A stretch of DNA of 36,538 nucleotides from Lachnospiraceae bacterium NK4A179 (GCA_000421045.1 ATWC01000033.1:1-36538), one strand, 5' to 3'; shown: positions 1-7,281, counted from the stretch's first letter. Notes: a model not told the origin generated them from the sequence alone. Made by a program: numbers and translations.

Positions 1-6
1 AACTCC

Positions 7-49
7 AAATTGGTGCAAATAAAGACGCCTTCGGCGTATGCACCAATTT
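7..49 (+). other. Stem-loop at left edge, upstream of ackA
   Basis: An 11-bp perfect inverted repeat (AAATTGGTGCA at 7-17, TGCACCAATTT at 39-49) encloses a second short stem (ACGCC, loop TTC, GGCGT at 25-37). No run of T follows the right arm, so it is not a canonical intrinsic terminator. It may be a processing or stability hairpin between ackA and an upstream gene outside the window; pta commonly precedes ackA, but that is not visible here. Confidence 0.5.
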
Positions 50-57
50 GCCAGCTC

Positions 58-94
58 AGAGAAACCGCATTCGCGGATTTCTCTTCGTGGAGGT
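58..94 (+). promoter_or_regulatory. Leader hairpin plus RBS of ackA (copy 1 of a repeated leader)
   Basis: AGAGAAA (58-64) pairs with TTTCTCT (78-84), and CCGC (65-68) pairs with GCGG (73-76) around loop ATTC, with one bulged A. The hairpin sits four bases before the strong Shine-Dalgarno GGAGG (89-93) of ackA. Nearly the same 40-base block, including the RBS, recurs at 21023-21062 before an aminotransferase gene. The position suggests a 5' hairpin that stabilises mRNA or tunes translation; the function is inferred. Confidence 0.6.
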
Positions 95-100
95 ATAGAT

Positions 101-1294
101 ATGAAAGTACTGGTTATTAACTGCGGCAGTTCGTCGCTCAAATATCAGCTCATTGATTCAGAGAGTGAGAATGTTCTTGCAAAGGGCATTGTTGAAAGAA
201 TAGGCATGGATGGAAGCATCCTTACTCACAAGCCTGCAGGTAAGGATAAGGTTGAGATAAAGACCCCGATGGAGGATCACAACATTGCTGTTAAGCTTGT
301 TATCGATGCTCTTGTTAATAAGGATCATGGTGTGATAAATGATCTTTCAGAGATAGGCGCAGTAGGACATAGAGTTGTTCACGGCGGTGAGAAATTCAAC
401 AAGGCAGTTCTCATCACTGATGAAGTGAAGAAGGATATCGAAGCTCTTTCAGCGCTTGCACCTCTTCACAATCCTGCAAACCTTATAGGAATAAATGCCT
501 GCGAGAAGAATATGCCGGGCGTTCCTCAGGCTGCGATATTTGATACTGCATTCCATCAGACAATGCCGGCACCTGCATATATGTACGGTCTTCCTTACGA
601 ATATTATGAGAAGTACAAGGTTCGCCGCTATGGTTTCCACGGAACAAGCCATGACTATGTTTCGGCACGCACAGCCGAGATACTCGGAAAGAAGAGAGAA
701 GATCTGAAGATCGTTGTATGCCACCTTGGAAACGGTGCATCAATTTCGGCAGTAAAGAACGGAAAATGCGTAGACACATCAATGGGTCTCACACCTCTTG
801 AAGGTCTTATAATGGGCACACGTTCAGGTGATCTGGATCCTGCCATCCTTTCATATATCGGTGAGAAGGAAAATCTTTCCGCTGCGGAAGTAAACAACGT
901 GCTCAATAAGAAGTCAGGTGTATTCGGTCTTTCAGGCGGCGTTTCTTCGGATTTCCGTGATCTGAATGCTGCGGCAAACGAAGGCAATGATAAGGCAAGA
1001 CTTGCACTTGATACATATTATTACAGAGTTGCAAAGTACATCGCAGGATATGCAGTAGCACTTCAGGGCATAGATGTAATTTCCTTCACTGCAGGTGTAG
1101 GTGAAAATGATTTCGGCGTTCGTGAAAATGTCTGCAAGCTGCTTGCTTTCATGGGCGTAAAGATCGATGATGAGAAGAACAAGATCCGCGGTGAAGAGAT
1201 CACTATCTCCACACCGGATTCGGCCATCACTGTTATGGTCGTTCCCACCAATGAGGAGCTGGCTATCGCAAGACAGACAATAGCACTGCTGTAA
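101..1294 (+). CDS. ackA: Acetate kinase
   Basis: Cytoplasmic enzyme that interconverts acetyl phosphate plus ADP with acetate plus ATP, the energy-conserving last step of acetate fermentation. The protein has 397 residues, normal for the family. It carries the ASKHA-fold signatures: NCGSSSLKY at the N-terminus, [43 protein letters not shown] and FTAGVGEN. The start at 101 is chosen because GGAGG lies 7 bases upstream and the family motif begins there; the reading frame stays open upstream to 38, but that would translate the leader hairpin. The gene ends at a terminator shared with the convergent mecA. The usual partner, phosphotransacetylase, would lie left of the window. Confidence 0.97.
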   Translation: MKVLVINCGSSSLKYQLIDSESENVLAKGIVERIGMDGSILTHKPAGKDKVEIKTPMEDHNIAVKLVIDALVNKDHGVINDLSEIGAVGHRVVHGGEKFNKAVLITDEVKKDIEALSALAPLHNPANLIGINACEKNMPGVPQAAIFDTAFHQTMPAPAYMYGLPYEYYEKYKVRRYGFHGTSHDYVSARTAEILGKKREDLKIVVCHLGNGASISAVKNGKCVDTSMGLTPLEGLIMGTRSGDLDPAILSYIGEKENLSAAEVNNVLNKKSGVFGLSGGVSSDFRDLNAAANEGNDKARLALDTYYYRVAKYIAGYAVALQGIDVISFTAGVGENDFGVRENVCKLLAFMGVKIDDEKNKIRGEEITISTPDSAITVMVVPTNEELAIARQTIALL

Positions 1295-1315
1295 TATTCA
1301 CTTATTGCGATTATT

Positions 1316-1349
1316 AAAAAAGGAAACCGTGTATGCGGTTTCCTTTTTT
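1316..1349. terminator. Bidirectional intrinsic terminator between ackA and mecA
   Basis: AAAAAAGGAAACCG (1316-1329) and CGGTTTCCTTTTTT (1336-1349) form a 14-bp stem with a 6-base loop. T runs follow the stem on both strands. It lies between two convergent genes, 21 bases past the ackA stop and 31 bases from the mecA stop. Confidence 0.93.
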
Positions 1350-1380
1350 ATTGATTTATAATTCATCTGTTATTATCTTG

Positions 1381-2157
1381 TCACAGCATCTGTGTGAGTG
1401 ATGTGAGTGCATCCGTCGGAAGCAGCAGACGATAGTGCTCGCGAATGTATGAAGCATATGCAGGGGTCACCTTTTCGGGATCGGAGAAGTCTGCAAGCTT
1501 AAGGCACACAGCTCTGAATGCTTTGGGATCGAGGCCCTCGGGCTTAAGGATCAGGCAGTAGCTTGAATTCTCGGGATCCTTGTATAGAGCGCTGTCTCCA
1601 CAGTCCGTATTCTTGAGTTCATCGGCGGCTCCCAGAACAGCATCCAGGTCTCTGAAGCGGAAGAAACGTTCACCGTTTGATGATCCTGCAGGTTTTGTCT
1701 TTACAGGAGCCTTGGCTTCGTAGCCGCGTCCTATCATTTCCTTGAAGAGGTTCTGCAGCGACTGCATAACAGGAGTCATGGGTGCAGTGTCACCGTTCAT
1801 GGGACCGCTTATGGATATGGAAACAGATCCTCCCGGTGTCTCAACATCTGATTCCTTTTCTGGTGCGTTTTCTTCTATGTTCTCTATGAGAGTGTCATCG
1901 GCACTGTCATTGCCTGACATTTTTGTGATCACAAATATTATCATGCCCGACTGCATGGGCACAATCTCAACCATAAGAGGCTTGTCGTCAGCTTCAAAAC
2001 CGTACTCGGCGCTTGCCTGCTGCATCATATCGCGCAGCAGATCGTTTGCCTGTTCGCTCCCGAATGTAAGCTCGCTGAAAGAAAGTTTCCTTTCGGCAAG
2101 ATCCTCTTTAGTAAGTATGCACTTTATCTGGTCGTCATTTACTTTTTCAATCTTCAT
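1381..2157 (-). CDS. mecA: Adaptor protein MecA family (ClpC adaptor)
   Basis: MecA proteins deliver substrates to the ClpC AAA+ unfoldase and help it assemble; in Bacillus they control competence through ComK. The 258-residue product begins with the family hallmark MKIEKVNDDQIKC, then a domain ending in PLMVEIVPMQSGMIIFVITK (about residues 60-79). An acidic, Gly/Ser-rich linker follows (about 80-160). The C-terminal ClpC-binding type domain runs from about 165 to 258 (FFRFRDLDAVLGAADEL, then YCLILKPEGLDPKAFRAVC). No Shine-Dalgarno is visible: a good promoter ends only 8 bases before the ATG, so the mRNA is probably leaderless. The substrate in this organism cannot be told from sequence. Confidence 0.9.
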   Translation of the reverse strand: MKIEKVNDDQIKCILTKEDLAERKLSFSELTFGSEQANDLLRDMMQQASAEYGFEADDKPLMVEIVPMQSGMIIFVITKMSGNDSADDTLIENIEENAPEKESDVETPGGSVSISISGPMNGDTAPMTPVMQSLQNLFKEMIGRGYEAKAPVKTKPAGSSNGERFFRFRDLDAVLGAADELKNTDCGDSALYKDPENSSYCLILKPEGLDPKAFRAVCLKLADFSDPEKVTPAYASYIREHYRLLLPTDALTSLTQML

Positions 2158-2165
2158 AATATATA

Positions 2166-2194
2166 AGTATAAGAACTTGAAATCTAATAGTCAA
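2166..2194 (-). promoter_or_regulatory. Sigma-A promoter of mecA
   Basis: Read on the minus strand, TTGACT (2194-2189), a 17-base spacer and TATACT (2171-2166) match the housekeeping promoter consensus closely. The -10 hexamer is 8 bases from the mecA ATG at 2157, so transcription should start at or just before the start codon. Further upstream is a short hairpin, GAATTCC-GAA-GGAATTC (2200-2216), on the promoter's upstream side. Confidence 0.75.
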
Positions 2195-2255
2195 ATATGG
2201 AATTCCGAAGGAATTCAAAATTGCGAGAGTAATTCGTATATAAATGTATGTACAG

Positions 2256-2284
2256 TTGCATCAAATGCTAAAGTGTATTATTGT
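2256..2284 (+). promoter_or_regulatory. Possible promoter driving repeat copy A and the GtrA-like gene
   Basis: TTGCAT (2256-2261), a 17-base spacer and TATTGT (2279-2284) form a moderate sigma-A-like match. If used, the whole 2313-2549 element would lie in the 5' untranslated region of the GtrA-like gene. The match is imperfect and the region is AT-rich, so chance occurrence is possible. Confidence 0.4.
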
Positions 2285-2312
2285 ATTTTCGATTGGTTGA
2301 AGAATCTGATAA

Positions 2313-2549
2313 AACTTCCTCACCCCGTGCGGCATTCTCTGACGGTATTTAAGTGAGCCCTAGCGGTTCTCGAAAATGCTTCTATATCCCAGGAACGTTC
2401 CGCCACGGATGGTGGAACGAGCGAACAACGACACATGGATGTGGCGTGTGAGCGTTTCCGGAACTATGCCATAATTTGTCGCATTTTCGCCAGACCCGCT
2501 TGGCGAACTGGTACACCGTCAGAGAATGCCGCAGGGGGGTGAGGAAGTT
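2313..2549 (+). ncRNA. Dispersed repeat copy A with TwoAYGGAY RNA core
   Basis: The element starts AACTTCC and ends GGAAGTT. The terminal inverted repeat extends about 34 bp: GCGGCATTCTCTGACGGT on the left pairs perfectly with ACCGTCAGAGAATGCCGC on the right. Inside, CGAAAATGC (2371-2379) pairs with GCATTTTCG (2481-2489). The centre has two hairpins with loops ACGGAT (2405-2410, stem TTCCGCCA/TGGTGGAA) and ATGGAT (2435-2440). These match the two AYGGAY loops of the TwoAYGGAY motif, an RNA of unknown function. The second hairpin has one A/G mismatch that is a C-G pair in the other copies. It ends 33 bases before the ATG of the GtrA-like gene. Confidence 0.85.
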
Positions 2550-2582
2550 AGCGGTATATATAACCTCGAAAGGTGCAAAAAA

Positions 2583-3011
2583 ATGAAAAAGTTATTCATG
2601 CAGATAGTTAAATTCGGCTTTGTTGGAGCCTTTTGTTTTGTGATAGATTTTGGTCTGTTCAACGGCCTGAATTTTCTCGGCGTTCATTATCTGATATCCG
2701 GAGCCGTAGGCTTTATCGTTTCGGTGATCGTCAACTATATACTTTCATTTAAGTTTGTTTTCGAAAGAAAGGAAGATCTCGACAGACGTGCCGAGTTCAT
2801 AATATTTGTGGTGCTTTCAGCGATCGGCCTTGGCGTGAACGAATTGTTCATATGGTTGTCTATGGATGTTATATATGCAAACAGCCCCTTCCTTCAGAAT
2901 CTGATGGGCGAAAAACTTGCTGCAGCAGGTGGCAAGATCTTTGCTACTGCAGTAGTCATGGTATATAACTTTGTGACAAGAAAGATGTTTCTTGAGAAGA
3001 AGAGTAAATAA
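2583..3011 (+). CDS. GtrA-like membrane protein
   Basis: A 142-residue integral membrane protein of the GtrA type. These proteins are linked to moving or handling lipid-linked sugars in surface polysaccharide synthesis. Four hydrophobic segments are visible: QIVKFGFVGAFCFVIDFGLF near the start, a second from about residue 35 to 58, a third around FIIFVVLSAIGLGVNELFIW and a fourth around IFATAVVMVYNFVTRK, the last being a typical GtrA ending. The start at 2583 follows AAAGGTG about 8 bases upstream. The open frame reaches back to 2526, but that extension lies inside the terminal stem of repeat copy A and is not credible. No partner glycosyltransferase is adjacent. Confidence 0.85.
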   Translation: MKKLFMQIVKFGFVGAFCFVIDFGLFNGLNFLGVHYLISGAVGFIVSVIVNYILSFKFVFERKEDLDRRAEFIIFVVLSAIGLGVNELFIWLSMDVIYANSPFLQNLMGEKLAAAGGKIFATAVVMVYNFVTRKMFLEKKSK

Positions 3012-3097
3012 AATACCATTACATCGAATATTTATTTCTCAGCCATATCTTTGCCTTATGCTTCTTTTTCGTCAAAAGGATAAATAGCTGCAGATAT

Positions 3098-3179
3098 GAT
3101 TTTGCCCAACCGCCATATGCGATTTAATTGGCAAAATCCGTTACTATACATAGCCGGAAAGCTGTGAATAGTAACGGAT
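3098..3179. repeat. Two linked inverted repeats in the long intergenic region
   Basis: GATTTTGCC (3098-3106) pairs with GGCAAAATC (3130-3138), and ATCCGTTACTAT (3136-3147) pairs perfectly with ATAGTAACGGAT (3168-3179). The arms overlap at 3136-3138, so the two stems compete at the junction. No T run follows. They sit between the GtrA-like gene and the tandem repeat in sequence without a credible gene (3012-4326) and could be REP-like palindromes or remnants of a mobile element. Confidence 0.6.
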
Positions 3180-3247
3180 AATAAAATTGCCTAATTATTT
3201 TCTACCGCTCAGATAGTATCAATCATTGGAAAGTCTGCCCTCATAAT

Positions 3248-3463
3248 TTTATGTAATCCCACAGCAAGTTATCAGCACTCTTGGATGAAAATTATTTCTG
3301 AAAAGACTGTATTTATCCATTTATGTAATCCCACAGCAAGTTATCAGCACTTCTGGATGAAAATCCTTTCTGAAAAGATTGGATTTATCCTTTTATGTAA
3401 TCTTGTTGCAGTTCTTCAGCATCGCAGATGGATCTTTCACATGTATTTCATTTCGTGTATTTT
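3248..3463. repeat. Tandem 72-bp repeat, two good units and one decayed
   Basis: Units begin with TTTATGTAATC at 3248, 3320 and 3392, exactly 72 bp apart. The first two match almost throughout (shared TTTATGTAATCCCACAGCAA and GGATGAAAAT), while the third keeps the first 11 bases and then only scattered identity. A small open frame of 88 codons (3285-3551) runs across it because 72 is a multiple of three. That frame has no ribosome binding site and no recognisable product, so it is not called as a gene. The similarity covers the whole unit, unlike CRISPR repeats and spacers. Confidence 0.75.
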
Positions 3464-3631
3464 ACATAACACAAAAAAATCAAGTATGTACCTCGTTCAA
3501 ATCCGGAAATGCATGCAATTTCTTGCTCCTGTTTTACATAACGCAGAATAATCAAGCCATTGTGCTGCTATGGAGATCCTTGTGACGGACAATCTTGAAA
3601 CGCCGTATTTAGTAGCTATGGGAGTTGATCC

Positions 3632-3710
3632 GCGGCCTTCTCTGACGGTATTTAAGTGAGCCTAGCGAACTGGTACACCGTCAGAGAAGGCCGCACGGTG
3701 GTGGGAAGTT
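3632..3710 (+). repeat. Compact repeat copy B without the AYGGAY core
   Basis: GCGGCCTTCTCTGACGGT (3632-3649) pairs perfectly with ACCGTCAGAGAAGGCCGC (3677-3694). The element continues to the typical right end GGGAAGTT, but the matching left end is missing. Between the arms only about 27 bases remain, starting with the conserved AAGTGAGCC and ending with GAACTGGTAC as in copy A; the whole branched core is absent. Compared with copy A, one base pair in the stem changed on both sides (A-T to C-G), a compensatory change. Confidence 0.75.
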
Positions 3711-3725
3711 TAGTAGAATTTCCTC

Positions 3726-3754
3726 TTGCAATTTTTTTACCGCCTGCTTATAAT
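3726..3754 (+). promoter_or_regulatory. Consensus promoter in gene-free region
   Basis: TTGCAA (3726-3731), a spacer of exactly 17 bases containing a T7 run, and a perfect TATAAT (3749-3754). No open reading frame of note begins downstream for over 500 bases, so it points to a short non-coding transcript or a long leader. Confidence 0.65.
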
Positions 3755-3760
3755 GCACCT

Positions 3761-3900
3761 CACAAGGATGCCTGTGCAAATATGCATACCGGAAGGGAGC
3801 TGATGTGCAGGAGAGTTTAACCGGGTATGCCCCGGACAATTTCAAACTTCTGACAGATCTAAGGGCCTTCGGCCCGTCTTACAGGTTTTCTGCCTGGTCG
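3761..3900 (+). ncRNA. Candidate small structured RNA, family not recognised
   Basis: Starting at the expected start site of the promoter at 3726-3754, the sequence is GC-richer than its surroundings and can fold. GCATACC (3784-3790) pairs with GGTATGC (3824-3830). A competing hairpin is CCGGG-TATGC-CCCGG (3821-3835). Further on, GGGCC-TTC-GGCCC (3863-3875) caps an imperfect stem from CTG at 3850 to CAG near 3884. There is no clear open frame and no clear T-run terminator, so the 3' end is a guess. It does not match any riboswitch consensus I could recall (glycine, SAM, lysine, THF, c-di-GMP, T-box), nor 4.5S RNA, tmRNA or RNase P. The rest of 3900-4240 shows nothing supportable. Confidence 0.35.
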
Positions 3901-4248
3901 GTTCTATTCATATCATACCGATTCCCGGATCATTCAGAAACGAAATAATACGAAATTCAAACTGCTTTTATATGAACTTTTTATACTGCCGATTTTTTAG
4001 TTGTGAATGTAATACACAGGTATTGGCACGGGTATCCTTATGAAATACACAGACCGGGTAAATAGGAATCTTAGCTGCGGTTTTTAAACGGGATGATTCA
4101 CGGAGATCCTCCTGTGGCAGGAGGCTGCGGCATGCATACGGAAGGCGGCTGTTCATGCGCAAAAAATGGAAAGACCTTCTCAGACATCCATTGGTTCAAA
4201 TGCTGACTGTATGCATCAAAGATAACTTATGTAACCCGGTCTGTTTTA

Positions 4249-4257
4249 TGTTATAAT
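4249..4257 (+). promoter_or_regulatory. Extended -10 promoter of the GH18-like gene
   Basis: TGTTATAAT is a perfect extended -10 element (TGn then TATAAT at 4252-4257), about 70 bases upstream of the start codon at 4327. No good -35 hexamer is visible, as is common for extended -10 promoters. Confidence 0.55.
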
Positions 4258-4326
4258 ATATCCCGTATGTCTGTATGACCTGACCAAACTGTTATGCGGA
4301 CAAGAAAATATATCAGGGGAATTAAA

Positions 4327-6213
4327 ATGTCTGACGAACAGTTGGAAAACAGAAGGAAGCGCAGACCTGTAAAGGTTAAGCGCCGTAAAAGAAGAGTACA
4401 GAACAGAAGGCGCATGGAAGAGCCTGACCGTGATCTTATAAGAGGCTTCGGACGTAAGCTTATATCGATGTGTATTGCACTCGTGCTTATTCTGATCATA
4501 GGCGGAGTGGCATTCGGCGGAAGGATAAAGAAGGCGATGTCCAGCGGTGAGAAGCTGGGCTTTCATACCGTTATGGAGGTCCTGTATCCGGAGAAGTATT
4601 CCTATTCAACGGAACCTGCCGATATGAACGAGTATTTCAGCCTCTTCTCGGATGATGATGTAGCGATCGTGCTTCAGGATGAACGTATAGAGACAAGAGC
4701 CAAGCTCATTGGCGGTGATGTTTATTTCTCTTCCGATACGGTCTATGATCTGTTCACGAAGCGTTTTTACTATAACGAAACTGAGGGAAGGCTGCTTTAT
4801 ACCACAGCGGATGATATCTATTCCGTAAAAGTCGGAGACGAAAGCAACTATTACGAAACCTCGGAAGGCCGTAAGGACTTCGATAAGCCCATAGCAAGGC
4901 TTTACAAAGACGGAACTCTTTATATCGCAGCTGATTATGTAAGGATGTTCTCCAATTTCTCTTACGAGCTGTTTAAAGATCCCAACAGGCTTAAGCTCGT
5001 TACCGAATGGGGCACAGACCGCATGGCTACGGTAAAGGACGATACATATGTGAGAGTAAAGGGCGGCGTAAAGAGCGATGTGCTCTGCCATTCCAAGGCC
5101 GGCGACAAGGTTGAAGTACTTGAGACCATGGAGACCTGGACAAAGGTAAAGACTGCCGACTGCTTCATAGGTTATGTGGAGAATGACAGGCTTTCGGAAT
5201 ATACGGAAGAAAATCCCACGCCTGTAACGGATGCATATGATCCCAGAGCTGACTTTGATGCACACAGGATAGATGCAGGCCAGATATTCCTTGGTTTCCA
5301 CCAGATAGGTGCACCTGATGACGGAACACAGCTGACAGCGCTTCTTGACAATGCCGTCAGCGTAAATACGGTTTCGCCTACATGGTTCTATCTTCAGGAT
5401 GCTGACGGAACATACCTCGATCTTTCAAATGCAAATTATGTAAAGACTGCGCACAACAGAGATGTGAAGGTTTGGCCGCTGCTTGAGGATATGACAAATG
5501 ATGTTGATGAGTATGCATTGTTCTCAAGTTCAAAGGCAAGACGCAATCTTATAGACGGGTTGATCGCATCTGTTTCGGCATGCGGCGCAGACGGTATCAA
5601 TATCGACCTTGAGCGCATCGATTCAAAGACCGGCCCTCATTACGTGCAGTTCCTTCGTGAGCTTTCGATAGAGACTCACAAGAGAGACCTGGTACTTTCT
5701 GTTGATGACTTTGCTCCGAATGAAGGAAACATTTATTACAACTATAACGAGCAGGGTCATGTGGCCGATTACCTTGCATTGATGCAGTACAACGAGCACT
5801 GGGGCAGCTCCGAAGCAGGCTCCGTTGCATCCGTTGGCTTCATTGAAGAAGGTCTGCAAAAGACTCTCGACAGGGGTGTGCCTTCCGAAAGGATAATAAG
5901 CATACTTCCTTTCTACACAAGAATATGGCGTATAGAAGGCGCTGAGACAACATCCGATGCGGTTGCAATGGATACGGCTGTCCAGTTCCTTGTAAATCAC
6001 GGTATCACGCCCGGCTGGGATGATGAGCTCTGCCAGAACTATGCAGAGTTTGAAGATGGCACCGCAACATATAAGGTATGGCTTGAGGATGAACAGTCCA
6101 TGAGAGCCAAGCTTGGAGTCCTTTCTGAGAAAGGTGTAAAGAACGCGGGCGGCTGGCGTCTCGGTCTGGAGAATGGCGGTACCTGGGGATGGTTTGTGGA
6201 GATACTTGAATAA
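4327..6213 (+). CDS. Membrane-anchored GH18-like glycosidase with SH3-type domain
   Basis: The 628-residue protein has a short Arg/Lys-rich cytoplasmic tail, one membrane helix (about residues 45-65), an N-terminal region resembling the copper-amine-oxidase-like domain often fused to wall enzymes, an SH3-type domain (about 241-289, YVRVKGGVKSDVL to FIGYVENDRL) and a C-terminal GH18 barrel from about 305. The GH18 motif is present as DGINIDLE with the acid catalyst at Glu429. Such YaaH/YdhD-like proteins act on peptidoglycan or related glycans outside the membrane. Start 4327 is preferred over the in-frame ATG at 4294 because AGGGG lies 7 bases before it. It opens a five-gene co-directional run and abuts sua5. 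Confidence 0.87.
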   Translation: MSDEQLENRRKRRPVKVKRRKRRVQNRRRMEEPDRDLIRGFGRKLISMCIALVLILIIGGVAFGGRIKKAMSSGEKLGFHTVMEVLYPEKYSYSTEPADMNEYFSLFSDDDVAIVLQDERIETRAKLIGGDVYFSSDTVYDLFTKRFYYNETEGRLLYTTADDIYSVKVGDESNYYETSEGRKDFDKPIARLYKDGTLYIAADYVRMFSNFSYELFKDPNRLKLVTEWGTDRMATVKDDTYVRVKGGVKSDVLCHSKAGDKVEVLETMETWTKVKTADCFIGYVENDRLSEYTEENPTPVTDAYDPRADFDAHRIDAGQIFLGFHQIGAPDDGTQLTALLDNAVSVNTVSPTWFYLQDADGTYLDLSNANYVKTAHNRDVKVWPLLEDMTNDVDEYALFSSSKARRNLIDGLIASVSACGADGINIDLERIDSKTGPHYVQFLRELSIETHKRDLVLSVDDFAPNEGNIYYNYNEQGHVADYLALMQYNEHWGSSEAGSVASVGFIEEGLQKTLDRGVPSERIISILPFYTRIWRIEGAETTSDAVAMDTAVQFLVNHGITPGWDDELCQNYAEFEDGTATYKVWLEDEQSMRAKLGVLSEKGVKNAGGWRLGLENGGTWGWFVEILE

Positions 6214-7263
6214 ATGGAAACATTGTTCTGCAAGGTGGATCCTGTAGATCCGGATAAAAAGATCATCGAAAAAGCCGGAGAGATAATAAAGGCGGGAGGC
6301 CTGGTGGCTTTCCCTACAGAGACCGTATACGGCCTTGGAGGCGATGCGATCAATCCCGGAGCATCGGAAAAGATCTATGCCGCCAAGGGAAGACCTTCCG
6401 ATAATCCGCTGATAGTGCATATCGCGGAGCTTGATAAGCTTGAGGCACTCTGCAAAAAAGTGCCGGATGAAATGTATAAACTTGCCGAGGTGTTCTGGCC
6501 CGGTCCTCTTACGATGATTGTCGATAAGAGTTCCTTGGTTCCAAAGGAAACTACCGGAGGCCTTGATACAGTGGCCATACGTATGCCCGATCACAATACG
6601 GCGCTTGAATTTATAAAAGCATCGGGCGGATATATCGCTGCTCCCAGTGCAAACACATCGGGACGTCCGAGCCCTACGCTTGCATCGCACGTAAGGACCG
6701 ATCTGGACGGCCGTATTGATATGATAATAGACGGCGGTGAAGTGGGCATCGGTGTTGAGTCCACGATCGTTGACTTAAGCGAAGGCGAGCCTACGATACT
6801 GCGTCCGGGCTATGTTACAAGAGAGATGCTTTCAAGAGTCCTCGGCCGCGTGGATATCGATACAACAATTCTGAGCGGAACAGATAAGAAAGCACCCAAG
6901 GCTCCCGGCATGAAATACAGACATTATGCGCCCAAGGGCAGCATGACTTTGGTTGAAGGGCAAACAGCTGCGGTAGTAAAGCGCATAAACGAAGAAGTTG
7001 CCGCAGCTAAGGCAAAGGGGCTTAAGTGCGGTGTACTTTGCACTTTAGAGACTGAAGCGGATATAAATGCTGATGTAAAGAAGTGCGTTGGCAGCAGGAA
7101 TGATGAGGCTGCCATAGCAAGATCTCTCTACAGAGTCCTCCGTGAATTTGATGAAGAGGGTGCAGAGGTGATCTTTTCGGAAAGTTTCAAAACTGACGGT
7201 TTCGGACAGGCTGTTATGAACAGACTGCTCAAGGCTGCCGGTTATAATGTGGAAAAAATCTAA
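6214..7263 (+). CDS. sua5: L-threonylcarbamoyladenylate synthase (Sua5/YwlC type)
   Basis: Makes threonylcarbamoyl-AMP from threonine, bicarbonate and ATP, the first step of the t6A37 modification of tRNAs that read ANN codons; cytoplasmic. At 349 residues it is the long Sua5 form: a YrdC domain (about 1-205, with GGLVAFPTETVYGLGGDA, KGRPSDNPLIVH and PSANTSGRPSPT) followed by the Sua5 C-terminal domain (about 220-349) after the linker KAPGMKYRHYAPKG. The start codon follows the stop of the GH18-like gene with no gap, and a GGAG lies inside that gene's end, which suggests translational coupling. The short TsaC form is excluded by length. Confidence 0.95.
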   Translation: METLFCKVDPVDPDKKIIEKAGEIIKAGGLVAFPTETVYGLGGDAINPGASEKIYAAKGRPSDNPLIVHIAELDKLEALCKKVPDEMYKLAEVFWPGPLTMIVDKSSLVPKETTGGLDTVAIRMPDHNTALEFIKASGGYIAAPSANTSGRPSPTLASHVRTDLDGRIDMIIDGGEVGIGVESTIVDLSEGEPTILRPGYVTREMLSRVLGRVDIDTTILSGTDKKAPKAPGMKYRHYAPKGSMTLVEGQTAAVVKRINEEVAAAKAKGLKCGVLCTLETEADINADVKKCVGSRNDEAAIARSLYRVLREFDEEGAEVIFSESFKTDGFGQAVMNRLLKAAGYNVEKI

Positions 7264-7281
7264 TATAACAAAGGGGTTAAG

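Noticed and set aside
2313-2549. Integron attC site
   Set aside because: Palindromic with conserved ends, but the ends lack the GTTRRRY/RYYYAAC core, no integrase or cassette array is present, and the branched AYGGAY core fits an RNA motif instead.
2526-2582. Upstream ATG start for the GtrA-like gene
   Set aside because: It lies in the terminal stem of repeat copy A and the proper RBS precedes the ATG at 2583.
3248-3463. CRISPR-like spacing of repeats
   Set aside because: Similarity extends through the full 72-bp unit with no distinct spacers, there are only two good copies and no cas genes.
3285-3551. Small open frame of 88 codons
   Set aside because: It arises because the 72-bp tandem repeat is a multiple of three; no RBS, and the peptide is repeat-derived.
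3761-3900. Known riboswitch ahead of the GH18-like gene
   Set aside because: No conserved core of any riboswitch class I know is present and the next gene starts more than 400 bases away with its own promoter.
3968-4162. Minus-strand frame of 64 codons in the gene-free region
   Set aside because: No RBS, no motif and unusual composition; not supportable as a gene.
5623-6690. Minus-strand open frame of 355 codons
   Set aside because: It is antisense to the GH18-like and sua5 genes, which have clear family motifs; the translated sequence is Cys/His/Arg-rich nonsense typical of a shadow frame.
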